A stretch of 64,000 bases of DNA from Theobroma cacao. Its lineage: Eukaryota > Streptophyta > Magnoliopsida > Malvales > Malvaceae. Of this stretch, positions 38,511-50,724 are shown piece after piece; within the stretch, counting starts at the first letter, position 1; the number at the start of each line of letters is the position of its first letter. The position numbers were made by a program, and so were the translations under genes. The notes beneath the pieces were generated by a model. It saw only the letters and a program-made list of their open reading frames with translations, was not told the origin of the DNA and did no database searches. Location: positions 22,605,613 to 22,669,612 of the forward strand of contig NC_030852.1 of the NCBI RefSeq assembly GCF_000208745.1, read 5' to 3'.

Positions 38511-41500
38511 TCAATGCAAATCATACACATCTTCCCTGAGGTTAACCATTGGCAGTAGTTTCTGTCGTAATGCAACCAAAACCCAGCACAAAATAATTAG
38601 TAGTTATGACAAAAAACTGGTAAAAGAACACAAGTAAACCAGCAAACTTAGGAGACAACTAAATTATTATGCTTGTCAATTGAAACAACCATAATCTTGA
38701 CACGGCAACTGAAAAGAGCGTGATGGTGTATGACAACACTAGTGGCCTTGATTCTCAGTCCATCCATGGCTACTATATAGTTTCAAATGTTGTGCTAATT
38801 ACCCTGCAAATTGGGTGAACATTTGGTGGCACTAAGCACCAAACTGAATAAACACCAGTGAATAAATGCATGAAGCACATTTGTTTAAAATGACTTTTGC
38901 AGTGCTGTCTTAGAATGGTGAAATGTAATGATTTTATCATGATTTGACCTGAAAAATAAAGCCACAGATAATGTCCAGAAATCAAATACGTAATACTATA
39001 ATTCTATTGACAGTTACATTAAATAAAGCACCAGGGAAAAGTAACTATAGAGAAGCATGCATGGGGAATAGGTTATCTACATGGAAAATATCTAAAACAG
39101 CAACCGAGGTGTAAGAAAGTAGGTGAGTACAAGAATATTAGCATTTGCATTTACATTCATCTAAGACATTGGAACAAGAAAATAAAACAAAAAGCCTAAG
39201 GGCAATCTACAGAAAACAAAGAAAAAGATTTCGAAAAGGTACCAACCTTTGACTCAGTTTTTAACTAATGGACATCAAAAATCCTAACTGCAGCCAATCC
39301 TTATGATTCATGGAGATGCCTAACAACAGCATCTGATTTTTTAGGCTCTTTTTGAATCTTGACCAAAAAAGGAAGGTAAAACATCAGAATCCAAGTAAAA
39401 TACATTACTCAGGGACAAAAAGTTGCCTAACATAAGAGTGTTACCTGTGCCTCCAACTCAGCTATTCTCTGTAAAGATGCTTGCTCAATGCAAGCACGGC
39501 GCTTGCACTCTTCTTCAAGCAAGCCCATCATCCGGTACCTCAGCTCAGCCATTTCTTGTGCTAAATCCTCTGCTTCTTCCTTTGCTTTCAACTTTTGCTC
39601 TCTCAGTTCATCCTAATAACCATTTTCAGATCAACTATATTTAACTTAGCAGTGAAATCTCAAAAACTAGAGAGGACACAAATGGAGCAGACTAAACTCA
39701 TATTTCACCTTGTCCCCCTCCCACAACACTATAAAGGGTAACTGCAAGTTCTCTTAAGGACATAATTTGTACCTTAAGTTGCTTCACCAGGAGTTCATAT
39801 TCATTTATCTGATGTGACATGCTTTCATACTGCTCCTTCGAATCAGCATCAGATTCCAGTAGTAATGCCACTTCAGAAAGGAGCGCGCTGAAGAGTTCTT
39901 TGCAGCCACTTCAACAGCATTACAAAAATGTTACAAAGAATTAGAGGAATTCATAAAAAATTACCAGATCTTTAGTAGGTACCAAAGAGATGTAGACCAG
40001 TATTGTAAGGTATTACCTATCAATTTTAAGAGACAAAACTAAATAAAGCATTTTATGCACAGAACTACTTCAACAAGATCTGAGCCCACCTCAAAAAGAT
40101 TATATTCATTAGTCTATCAATCCTATATTGCTAAATGATTTAGAACAACCAGACACTTTTAGAAAACAAATCTTTTATCAAGAATATGCCGAATAGGCTT
40201 AACAAAAAAGCATATATAAAATGTTCAAGTGCTGAATAAAAGCTTCTTTTGTTTCCCTGCATTATCACACAGTCAAACAACGTTTTTGATCAGACAGGAT
40301 AGCCGTGTAACTTAGGAAATATATAACAAATTTTAGGTTGCAACGAACCTTATATCTTTTGATATTGTCATCATGCTTTCTTGTTCACCCAAGACAGAAT
40401 GCATATTGAGCTGTGATCTGTCCTTGCTTTTCAGCCACTCCTTGATCTTCTGACAGAATATCTTAGCATTCTTTTCAGATGTAATAAGCTTTCCTCTTAG
40501 CTCTTTATTTTCATCATCTAGCCCTTCAATAATTTTTAGTGCATTCTGAAGCTGAACCTCAAGCTCTTCAATTAAAATATTCATCCTGGACTTTTCTTCC
40601 TCAGTTTTCTTAGCTTCAAGGCACACCTGCTCCAAGGCGGTTATATCAAGCTTCATGCTCTCTATTTCACACTGGGACTCCAGTGCCATGGATGAAACTG
40701 ACTCCTCCAATTTCTCTATGCATAAAGCTGACTGTTGCAACTCTTCTTCTTTGTTCTCTATTTCCTGCATTAGTGACAAGCGATCAGAGTTGGAGCTGTT
40801 CAACTCTCCTATCAACCGGTCCACCTTCTCCTGTAAATTTCCCTTGTCTGCTAATTTGATCTCAAGGTCGTGTACATGCTCAGTTAGAAAGTTGACCTCT
40901 TCATTCCTTGCACTTAGTTGATCCTGCAAGTAATCTGAAGAATGCCACCATAAGGTTCAGACCATAGAAACAGTAATTTATACTCAAGACAAGCATAGAA
41001 GGCAGGATACAGACAATTATTCAATCAGTGCCACAAAGGTTAGACTAAGTATTCAATACATGGTCCAAAGATTAGAGGGGAATCGATTTTAATACCATAT
41101 ACTAATTTGCTATCATACGGTAAAATATTGAGGGAAAAAAATGTGATTATGTTCATGGGAAGATAAAGAAAGAAAAACATAAGCAAATGTGTATTCAGAG
41201 AAAAACAAATCTTTTAACCTGCCCTGCCTGTAGTAAAAGGCTAATGTAACCCAGTACAAGACACAGCAATGCAGTATTGTAATAACCCTTTTATAACGGA
41301 AGGAATGAAAACAATTATCCCAACCAAATTCTAGAAAAACAAAGAAATGATTAAAAATAAAGGATTGGTGACAGTTTTAGTTCTTATAATAATATTTTTT
41401 TCAAATACAAATCCAATTCGTGTAAGCTTAGCTGGAAAATTAAAATGAGAAGAACTTACTCGCATATTTAAAGTGCAAAGAGAAATCTGTATTTTACAAA

Positions 41501-42858
41501 CACCATAACAGTATGTAGAATGGGAGTTATTAACAGAAGCGAATAACCTACTTTCATGTAAAAGGAAAGGCCATTACATAAAATAAGTAAAAGCAACCCT
41601 TAGCAATACTGTGAAGAAAATAGAACCATTACCTATTTCTTGAGAACAGTTCTTCAGCTCTCCTTCCAATTTCTTAATATGTTTTTTGTCTTGGACACGA
41701 GCTTCTGATAATGACTTCACATGTATTTCTAGACTCTGCACTGAACCAAGTTACAATTAGACTGTACTGAAGGTCAAAATATTCAAACCTTAATTGCTAC
41801 CTTTTTTGGTTCAGGTTTGAACATTGAAATATTCAAAGGTGCAGCAGAATTTTTCCCGTCATTTTTCTCAACTTCCATAATTCAATCCGTACTAAAATAA
41901 TGGAGACCCTTATTAATGTCAAACCTACTGTCTTCAGGGTGTTTGTTTATAAATCTTCTATGATGGTCAAGGACTAAAAAGAAGGAAAATTTACTGACCC
42001 TGGCAGTTACTTTAGCAGCAGGCTTGCAGGTCAAAATTTGATCATGTTATTAAACAAGATGGAAAATCTAGAGGCAAGAAATTATTAGTAAAGATCTGTA
42101 TAGATAGCAATTGCAGACTTCAGCATACCCAGAGACTGTTCGTTTACGCTTAATAAATACATACCAGAGATTTAATTTCTTTAAAAAAAAAAATGATGAA
42201 AGATTATGAACATTTCAGATAGCATGTTCCAGATGACAGAATAACCAACAGGGCATACAGAAATTACCCTGATTAGTTCAAAGCCCTGAGATTGTGATTC
42301 TTTCAACATCTCTTTTTCTTTCCGTAACTGCATATAGAAAGATAAGTAAACAATACAATATTCAACACAAATAGATAAAAAGAATTCATGATTGATAACA
42401 AATTAAAAACATCATCATAAGTACAAATACACTGAAAGGATGAATAAATAAAACACCAAACAACCTTCAAAAGCTCAAATATTTGAAGGGTAAAAACTTT
42501 CATACATATTTTTTTTTCCATAAAACAACAAAGTAACTAAATGAAGCTTCATTCTCTAACATTAACTGAAAGAAAAGAAAAAGAGGACAGTTCAAGCTGT
42601 GCAAGCCACTGCACTAAGCTGTTCATCTAAAGGTTGAAAATTACAGAAACAATAGAAAATACATAAAAACTTACACAACATTTACAAAGATGTTGAAACA
42701 AGAAAAAGGGTTATTGGAGAATCCTGAAACTTGAAAGACAAATTTTATTAGTCATTGCAAGAAGGAAAAGAATCTACCTCTCTGCATCTTGTTTCAATCT
42801 CTAAGAGTTCTTCAACATTAATAGAGTTGTCTCCTTCACTCTTTGAGCTACTTGACAT
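38511..42858 (-). CDS. Coiled-coil protein of unknown function
   Basis: Exons in gene order: 42858-42778, 42327-42268, 41735-41633, 40934-40349, 39908-39773, 39612-39445, and tentatively 38561-38511; about 394 residues, in frame throughout. The start MSSSSKSEGDNS is followed by near-continuous heptad-rich helix to the C-terminus, with conserved-looking blocks QEMAELRYRM and CKRRACIEQASLQRIAELEAQ. No catalytic motif, signal peptide or membrane segment. Proteins of this type in plants are often labelled myosin-, rootletin- or golgin-like only because of the coiled coil; I do not recognise a proven function. The last exon (16 codons after an ACGACAG acceptor) is weak, and the protein could instead read through the donor at 39444 or use another exon. 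Confidence 0.75.
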
Positions 42859-43320
42859 TTCTAATAATATCAATCAACTCTTCTTATAACCCAAGCATAA
42901 ACTTTTCCTGTAAGTAAAATAAAAAAAAAAAAAACCTGCATAAAATAGATAAGTGAAATAGGATAGCTTTACAACGTAAATGTCAGGACTCAAAAAAAAA
43001 AAGCATTGAAATTTCTCAATTAAATCAAGCGTTTTAGACTTAATAATATATTACACAAACTAAAAAAACCGAAAAATGAAAAAAAAAATAGAAACGGCAG
43101 AACCCAGATTAATATGATGAATTTGGTATCAAAAATCAAAAAAAAAAAAAAGAGGGGGGCAAAAGGAAAATTGAAAAGGAGGAGACAACTTTACAAACAA
43201 TGCAACTGCATATCGGAAAAGGAAAAAGAAATGAGAAAGTTATCACCTTGTGAAAAAATGAGCGGAATCAACGTCTTCTGGTGTTGTGCTCAATGTTGGC
43301 GATTTAATCGAAAATAATTT
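42859..43320 (-). other. 5' leader of the coiled-coil gene with a leader intron
   Basis: On the minus strand, CACAAG|GTGATAAC makes a donor after 43247, and a pyrimidine-rich ATTTTACTTACAG acceptor opens an exon at 42907, 49 bases before the ATG. Poly-A tracts at 42926-42937 and 43139-43151 lie in this inferred intron. Confidence 0.5.
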
Positions 43321-44175
43321 GAATGTGTTCATAAACTTAACATAATGTTGATGGGGTGGCCATGGGCCAGCTCAGCTTTGCAGGAATTACTAGCAATTAA
43401 AAGTTCAAATTGGATAGCAGTGTGGGTCGGGTCGGGGTCCACTATTGGTGGGTAGTTCCTTGGCTTTCCTATTTTATTCCCCGCTAGCAAAGCAAACCAC
43501 CAAAACCCCAACTTTCAATGCCCTAAAATAATCTGGCCCAAAAAGTATAATGACCTATAGGATTTTTTTTCCCCTTTTTTTGGGTACAATTGAGTGGCCA
43601 AATTAGATTTAAAGCTAATTTTATTATATTTGGCTGGCCAATTTGGTTAAGTATTGTACTAAATGATTTAAATCCAAAAAATGAGAAAACAAAAACAAAG
43701 ATTTAATGCCTCCCTTTCTATAAAATTGCATCCTATAGCACTAGAAAGCTACCCACACCCACACTGAAGATGTGGTTGAGCTTAGTCCAATTGGCTCTAA
43801 GCAAAGAGGTGGTTGTTTTCCCCATCCTTATCAAAAATAACTTGGCAAACTACCCTACCCTAATCCAACCAATGTTAGCTACAAGTTCAAATAAACCCCT
43901 TCCTAGGTATAATAAACACACTCACATGTCGGGATTGACTCTTCTTTAACATATCCTACATGTTAAAAAAAGTTCTGACATCTACATACAGTTCAAAGGT
44001 GCATTTCATTGTTCCAAAAAGTTTTTCATTATACACAGTTCAAGATTTACAGCAGATAAAGTAGGAAAAAATTTAAACGAGGATTAAGGCACGGTAGGGA
44101 GGCCATGTCGCAAATCACATGAACCACACAATTAATGATCATGAGTAATTTTCCATGCACTCTCCATCTACGTCT
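43321..44175. other. Spacer between the coiled-coil and U1-type zinc finger genes
   Basis: Contains the promoter of the coiled-coil gene (left) and the 3' UTR of the zinc finger gene (right). No gene seen. The GC-rich patch near 43425-43440 (GGGTCGGGTCGGGGTCC) stands out from the AT-rich surroundings. Confidence 0.4.
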
Positions 44176-46482
44176 TTATGAAGGTATAGTTTGAGGGGTG
44201 GCAGTTGATATTCTGGCATCTGCTTGCTTCTTTACCATGGCAGCATGCTTCTGTCCAGTAAGATGATAGTTGAAGACCTTCTGACTATTGCATACCACAT
44301 TACAGATAGTGCATACTCTAACAGCAGCAGCTGCTGCTCCACCTTCCATAACTTTCCTTTTCTTCATCTCCAAATCCTCTTTGGGTGCCTCAGGCTGTTC
44401 TGCCCTCTTCTCTGATTTTTGTACATTATCACTACTGCTATTTTTTGCTACTGGGTTCTCCACTGGTCCAATTACCAGATTTGTTGCACCAGTCGAAGAA
44501 GGATCACCAGTGCCATTCTTAGATTTTTCCAATTTCTCCAAGTTCTTCAGGTGTTTTCTACCTGATAAGTGTTTTGCATAGGCATCATTGCTGTTACAGT
44601 TGATTTGGCAGACTTCACACCATGCAGATTGATTGACCTTATTTGGCTTCTTGCCTTTACTCCAAAAGTGATCATTAGCTCGGATGGCAGCAAGATAAGG
44701 TCCAATCCCATTAACAGCAATTAATCCAGCCTACATGATCGCATACACGTATACGAATCACACTACTTGAACACTTATGAAAATGGAAAGCAGAAATCAA
44801 ACTTCAAAAGATAACAAATGGATTAATAAAATAGGTCCCGGATTGGGAAAAATAATTAGAAAGAAAACAATTGTCCTAATATGTCGAAACTAGACAAAGC
44901 TGAAACTTCTTGCATTTTCTTTAAAAGAAAATTGAACTCGTGAAAAAAGTTAGTACTAGCAGGCGGTAGTGGCAAATAATCTTCACATGCAAATTTTAAA
45001 ATAATATAAAAGTAATTAGAAAACACTTTGAATTTAATAAATTAAAATAAAGGGCTACATTTTTATTTCTTAGTTTACTAATTAATATACCTGAGCAGCA
45101 TGTCTTCTCCCAGAAAGGTGTTTGCTGAACACTTCATGGCTATTGCAAGCAACATTGCATATGGTGCATATCCTAACAGAATCAACAGCTGCCCCAGCAT
45201 TCAAAAGCTTTTGCTTCTTTTTCTCCAACTCCTGACCATTTGCCACACCAGAAGCCCCAACTATCATTTGTCCGCCTACATTGCCAGCTTGGCCAACGAT
45301 GCTTACATTGTTGATTGTGTTGGAAGTTTCTGGAAATGCTACAGTAGTGAGATTAGTTTTTGCTTGCAAATTCTTCTGATGCTTCTTTCCCATAAGGTGT
45401 TTCTCATAAACATCTTTGGTATTGCAGTCAACATTGCAAACCTCACACCACACTGGTTGAAGCAACTGGGTTTCATTTGGTGTGCTTCCTATTACATCAT
45501 TCGCCAAAGACTGATTCATCCAACTGTTGTTATTAGAGGAATTCAAAGTCTCTACTGACAACTGCAAACCCCAAAATACATAAATAACTCCAAATTACTC
45601 AAAGCCATTAATCTATTCCACTAACACAAATAAATAAATTAATAAATAGCAATAGCCAGATAGTTGAGTAAACGCAAATATGTGCAAATATAGATGCATA
45701 CATGAGCACAAAAATGGGTAATTATATGGTGGTAGCATTTTCAGGATATTACAGACAGAAAACAAAAACTTCATTAACAGAAAGCATTCCTTTGTCACTG
45801 AGTATTATAGGAATCATAGCGGATCCAGAACAAAGCACAACCCATTCCGTGATAAGTGAAAAGATCTTGCACATTTACTCAACCGTAGATACTAAGGATA
45901 CAAATGGAACGACTGATCCCAAATTATTCCAGAATTCATCAGTTTAATAGTCTATGAATGGTTTCCAGTTGGGAAAAAAACTCGAGGCTGGATAGTAGTA
46001 AATTTTCGAGGTTGAATTTGAACTCATACTGGCTAATTTACATCTTCAAAAATGATTATTGGTAAAGATTAATGCAAATTAGAACCAAACATATTAATCA
46101 AAAAACCCAACAATAAAATCCAAACAAAAAATAAAACATTTACAACAAAAAATCCAAAATTCACATTAATAAATGCAGGAAAAAGAAGAAATTGCACCCA
46201 AGAAAAGCTTACAGTAGTATCATATTTAATGGGATCAGCCTGTCTCGTAATCCAACTTTGACCCACATTTGGGTCATGAAATTGAGCATGCGCTTCAAAT
46301 TCGACATGGGTTAAGGTGAGGTGACCAGAATGGGCATACGGCTCGGTTCCTGGAGGGTACAAGAGTGGCTGAGAGAGAAGGTTGGGTGGTTGAGGAAATG
46401 GTAAAAGAGTATTGGGTAAAGAATTTGGAGAGTGAGGGAGGTAAGTGAATGAAGATTGTGGCAGTTGTTGTGATTGGGACAT
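44176..46482 (-). CDS. Protein with four U1-type (double-stranded RNA-binding-like) C2H2 zinc fingers
   Basis: Exons in gene order: 46482-46213, 45561-45091, 44730-44176; 431 residues. An N-terminal Pro/Gln/Ser/Leu-rich part is followed by four C-x2-C-x12-H-x5-H fingers at about residues 129-151, 222-244, 285-307 and 387-409, each ending HLxGxxH. This long Cys-His linker is the U1/matrin/JAZ class, which often binds double-stranded or structured RNA. Fingers 1 and 3 begin WCEVC, fingers 2 and 4 begin ICTIC and are preceded by an (E/M)KK(K/R) helix and an Ala/Gly run, so the protein looks like two copies of a two-finger module. Lys-rich segments before fingers 2 and 4 could serve as nuclear signals. 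Function inferred: nuclear RNA-binding protein; no substrate can be named. Confidence 0.88.
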
Positions 46483-46825
46483 TTACGTGAATTTTGAAGA
46501 GAATTTTCAGGTTAGGGTTTTGTTGTGGATTTGTTCGTTGTTGCTTGCTGCCATGGAGTTGAGCGTGGAAATCGGAAGGAGAAGTGGAAGTGCAGGGTAG
46601 TGGGCCGGTTGAAGTTGAACCCAATTCTGGTTTTACAATTGCCCCAGCCAATGGTCTCAACTCTCGATTTCATTTCCGCCCAGCCCATTGGGCTGTCAGA
46701 AATCTCTTCTTTTTCTTTCTCTTTTTTTTTTTCATAACAAAACCACAATATTTCCATGGTGCTGTAATTGGAATACAAGGATCCACAGCCCATTACTTAA
46801 AAATTATTCATTTTTTATCATCATA
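46483..46825 (-). promoter_or_regulatory. 5' flank of the U1-type zinc finger gene
   Basis: Non-coding, moderately GC-rich sequence directly upstream of the ATG at 46482, ending at a MITE-like element. The frames seen here on both strands overlap and show no domain. TATA position not resolved. Confidence 0.3.
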
Positions 46826-47190
46826 ATTCCTTAAAAAAATTTTAAAACTATTAAAAAACTCAAATAATTTTTTATTTTATTATTAGATTTAATTAAATTT
46901 TTATATTGAGCTAAATAAACTTTTATAATTAATGGTCCATTAATTATAATTAATCAAATACTACTTGTCATTTTTTTCACGTAATGCTAAAGCGCACGTG
47001 GTTATGTTATAATGAAATATGACGTGACATGTTAGTATAATATGATGACATAATCACATGTTATTATTCATCTTTCATACCATTTTGTTAATCATAAAAA
47101 TTTATTTAATTATAAATAAATATATAACAGTTTCATTGAACCATAAAAAAAAGTTTATTTAAATTTTTTAAAATAATTTTAAAAAATTGT
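46826..47190. mobile_element. MITE-like element, TTYAATYAAAT family
   Basis: The left end (CTCAAATAATTTTTTATTTT then TTAGATTTAATTAAATTTTT) and the right end (CATTGAACCATAAAAAAAAG then TTTAAATTTTTTAAAATAATTT) are loose inverted copies. The order of internal words (ATTAATCAAA, ATAATG, ACATGTTA, ATCATAAAAATTTATTT) parallels the element at 48329. Boundaries are approximate. Confidence 0.45.
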
Positions 47191-48328
47191 ATATATTATT
47201 TTATTTTTTATTTTTATATAAAATTATCGAGCTAATCAAATATATTTTATGAGTGATCGATCTTATGTCCAACTTTTATAATTGAAGAAAGGAACAAACA
47301 TTTCCCTACTTGAAACAAACTTCAAAGAACGGATCAAAGGGTTGAAAGATTCAAGTGAAAGGAAATGTGACATCAATATACCATTATAATTACAAAAAAG
47401 ATCAAGGTAAAATACTAAAATTATTGAGCAAATGATTTTTCATGTTTTTATTTATAATATGGTTTCTCATCATAAATTACGACATCAACATGACATAATG
47501 ATTAAAAATTATTGATAAAATTAATACTAAAATTATAATTTTAAGATAAGATAATAACGACAAAGATAATGTAATGAGATACCAAAGCAAAGTTTAAAGC
47601 TATGCAATATGGGATACAAACAGGTTTCAAGTTGAATCAAATTCTTTACTTGTTATACAAAAGATTTCAAGCTCAATTTCAAATTTGAAACCGAATATAC
47701 ATCTTTCGAGATATATAAAGAAGCTTCTTCGATTGGGATGTTTCTCTTACTCACATTTACCGTAAAACCAACTAATATGTTGATTTTATGGTAACTCAAC
47801 ATGAAGATATCTTTGGGTTTACATCATTCTAGAATTACTTTGTTTTTATTAACAGACATGTTAAGCAATGTATGGCCCAAGATGATGTAATTGGATTTTG
47901 TTTGATTAATATCTCTTTCCCTATTTACAAAAAACAAATACATTGGACAACTATTTATTTTTAAATTGATACTATTTCCTTACTATGTTGTGACATCAAC
48001 ATGACATAATTTAGAAAAAAAATAATGAAAATATTTGTACTCAACATATATAATTACAAACTAAAGTCATAATAATGTGATAGGATAATGATAATAAAAA
48101 AAATGATGACATGACGACAATGACAATACAATGAAAATAAAATAAAAGTACAAATACAGAATATAATAGCAATAGATTAGAAAGATTTCCCAATTGAGCT
48201 TATATTTTTATTCACTTATTTTATTTGCTAATGAGTAAAGAATTTGACCTTAAATAATTGAATTTTAAATATTAAATTAACATTATAGTAGTCCATTAAT
48301 TTGACATAACACCTAAAGAAAAAAAATA

Positions 48329-48745
48329 TAATATTCAAAAAAATCTTTAAACTATTCAACAAAATTCAAATAATTTTTTTATTACGTTCAATCAAATTCT
48401 TATATTTTTATTTTGAATTAAATAAATTCATATAATTAATGATTGACTAACTATTATTAATTAAAATGTCAATTGTCATTCTATATCACATAATGCCTAT
48501 GTGGTGTGTTGATATATTATAATCGATAATGACATAATATGCTGATGTTACATTTTTCACTCTCCATCTACGCCATATCATCAACATGTCAATGCCATGT
48601 TGTATAAAAAAAATGATAAGTCAACTATTAATTATAAAAATTTATTTTATTTAAAAAAAAGTAGAAAGATTTGATTGAATGTAATAGAAAAATAAAAAAT
48701 TATTTAAATTTTCTTAAATACTTGAGAAAGTTTTCAAAGTATTAT
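48329..48745. mobile_element. 417-bp MITE with terminal inverted repeats of about 70 bp
   Basis: The left end (from TAATATTCAAAAAAATCTTT through AAATAATTTTTTTATTACG and TTCAATCAAA near 48397) matches, inverted, the right end (TTTGATTGAATGTAATAG near 48669 through AAATTATTTAAATTTTC to AGTATTA at 48745). The matched arms are about 70 bp. The interior has no coding capacity and contains ACGCCATATCATCAACATG, also similar to the interior of the foldback at 16100. This is the cleanest copy of a family also at 46826 and 13459. Confidence 0.65.
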
Positions 48746-49089
48746 ATAAAAAAATAGAAAAAAAATTGAAAGTGTGATCAACTCAACTCAAGCCCATTGG
48801 GCCTCTAAACCACCCAATTTGACATTTGACATTTAAGTAGAAATTGACTTGAATCATCAGACAGCAAAAGCAGTAGGTTAAAGCTTCCAGCTTACTTAGA
48901 TTAGATCTGCAAAAGCCCAAACTTCATAGCGTGAGTCACACCTTCATAAAAAAGACCCCTGAGAAGAACAAAGCAAAAAGTAGTCCCACAGTATCTTGGA
49001 CAAGTACAACAATAACTGACTTGACACATGGCATCACGCTTCCTTCCCTCCTTCCTTGTGCTTTTCTTTTTCAATCTTCACTCACACTT

Positions 49090-49110
49090 TTGTGTGTGTG
49101 TGTGTGTGTG
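49090..49110. repeat. (TG)n microsatellite
   Basis: Ten uninterrupted TG units in the spacer upstream of 49500. Confidence 0.9.
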
Positions 49111-50724
49111 TACTAGACCTGTCCTGTCCAAATCCAATAACCTTGATGGAAGCACTTCCTCTTTGGAAAGTTAACTTGAAGACCAAGACAAACTATTAAG
49201 AAATTAAGGGGGTAAAAGCTTAACTAGATACAAAATTTTTTCTTGGTGGTAGTTGCTGGTTGGTTCTTTCTACTAATTGACAAAGGAGCACCAACTGCCA
49301 GCTGCTACTAAAGCAAAGGGAAACACACACCCAGCCAACTCCATGTTATGTTGTTGCCAGGTCCATGCCGAAATACTAAACTAGTTAAACACTGCAGCTT
49401 TGTTAATTTTCAATCTGTGAAAAAGAGTGTGATTGCATGAGCACAATGAATGGAAACAAAGGAAACTTGGTGCATTAGCAGTATCATTGCCCTGCATTAT
49501 CACCCTGGCATTACCTAAGGGCGGGCGTTGCCTTGGTAGCCAAATAAGGTTGCTGCGGAAGTGCTTTTTACGTCCATAATCCTGAACCTGTAAAGACTGA
49601 GCTAGCCAACGTGTGTCTGCTATCGGCCTATGTATTTTAAGCGTAAGTAATATTTCTTAATGGATGGAAGCTCTCAGGTTCATGGTTGTCTGGTACATAA
49701 ATTTCTGAACGGGAGAAAAGAAAAAGATCGCAGCAATAAATGACCATTCCGGGCAAGTATGTGTGAGATTAGGCCCGTGATCAGCGCAGACCAGTTCTAT
49801 GTGTTTGAGTCAAATTAAGCTAATGGAAGTTAGGGACAAGTGATTAGACTTTAATTAGTGCATCTAAGAATTGAAGTGAAGTTAGGCTGAATTTGTCTTT
49901 GTTAAAACTAGTTGTCATTTGGTTTTCTAATAAATATTGGATACGGAATCTTGGAGTGATATATGCGGTGCATTGTACTGGTATTATCTTGCTGAACAAA
50001 CTCAGCAAATTGGAGATGTGGTGTGGTCCAATATTCTAATCGATGCTGGGGGGTATAATCATGAAGTTTCTACCCAGCTTAGTCTTTGGACTGAAGACAC
50101 ATAAATTAACAGCACTAGTGTACTGGCTAGTGAGTATGAGAAAGAGAGGAGAAGTGAGATGGGTTGTCATGCTTTTATGGTAGGTGACTAAACAACCACC
50201 TTTGAGCTCACATGCCATCCTTGTGTACATTATAAAAATGCTTTTATCTTCCCCCATGACTTCACACACCGATTCAATTTTCAACACCTCACTCATTTCT
50301 CCTTTGGTCCCAAGATAAAATAATTGCCCTCAAAAACAGTTGCTTTTCATTGAAAAGTACATTCCAAATGTGACAAGGAGAAGCTTGAAATATTCAATTA
50401 CAGTTTCCAAGTTTCTAGTCATGAACAGATCAAGGAGCTAGAAAATTTTGCAGCAATAAAGACTTATTCAATGGCCAACAGGACCAAGAAGCCAAAATGA
50501 GAATGAGTAGAGAATTGTAAGAACAAAAACAAAAAAACAGTTAACCGGAAACTTGTAAGATTGAAGAATGCCTACTTTAACGATTAACAAGCAGCAGTAC
50601 CTTGGGTGAATTCTTGAATCTGTAAAGAATGAATAAAATAATATGCAGAAACTTTGTTTGCACTGTACAGTGTACACTCTCGAATCTTTATTGGAAAACC
50701 ATAGCGATGAAAGGATTTGGAAAC

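Larger units (their letters stand above)
47191..50640. other. AT-rich spacer with MITEs and microsatellites
   Basis: No convincing gene. Composition is AT-rich to about 48800 and more balanced after that. The stretch 49440-49800 is clearly richer in G and C than its surroundings, has no long frame and no recognised RNA. Near 50231 a TATA-like TATAAAAATG on the plus strand is followed by a leader-like CT/CA-rich sequence but by no gene on that strand. Confidence 0.4.

Noticed and set aside
50090..50112. TTTGGACTGAAG, similar to the core of miR319/miR159
   Set aside because: The match breaks after 12 bases and no partner arm is visible nearby.
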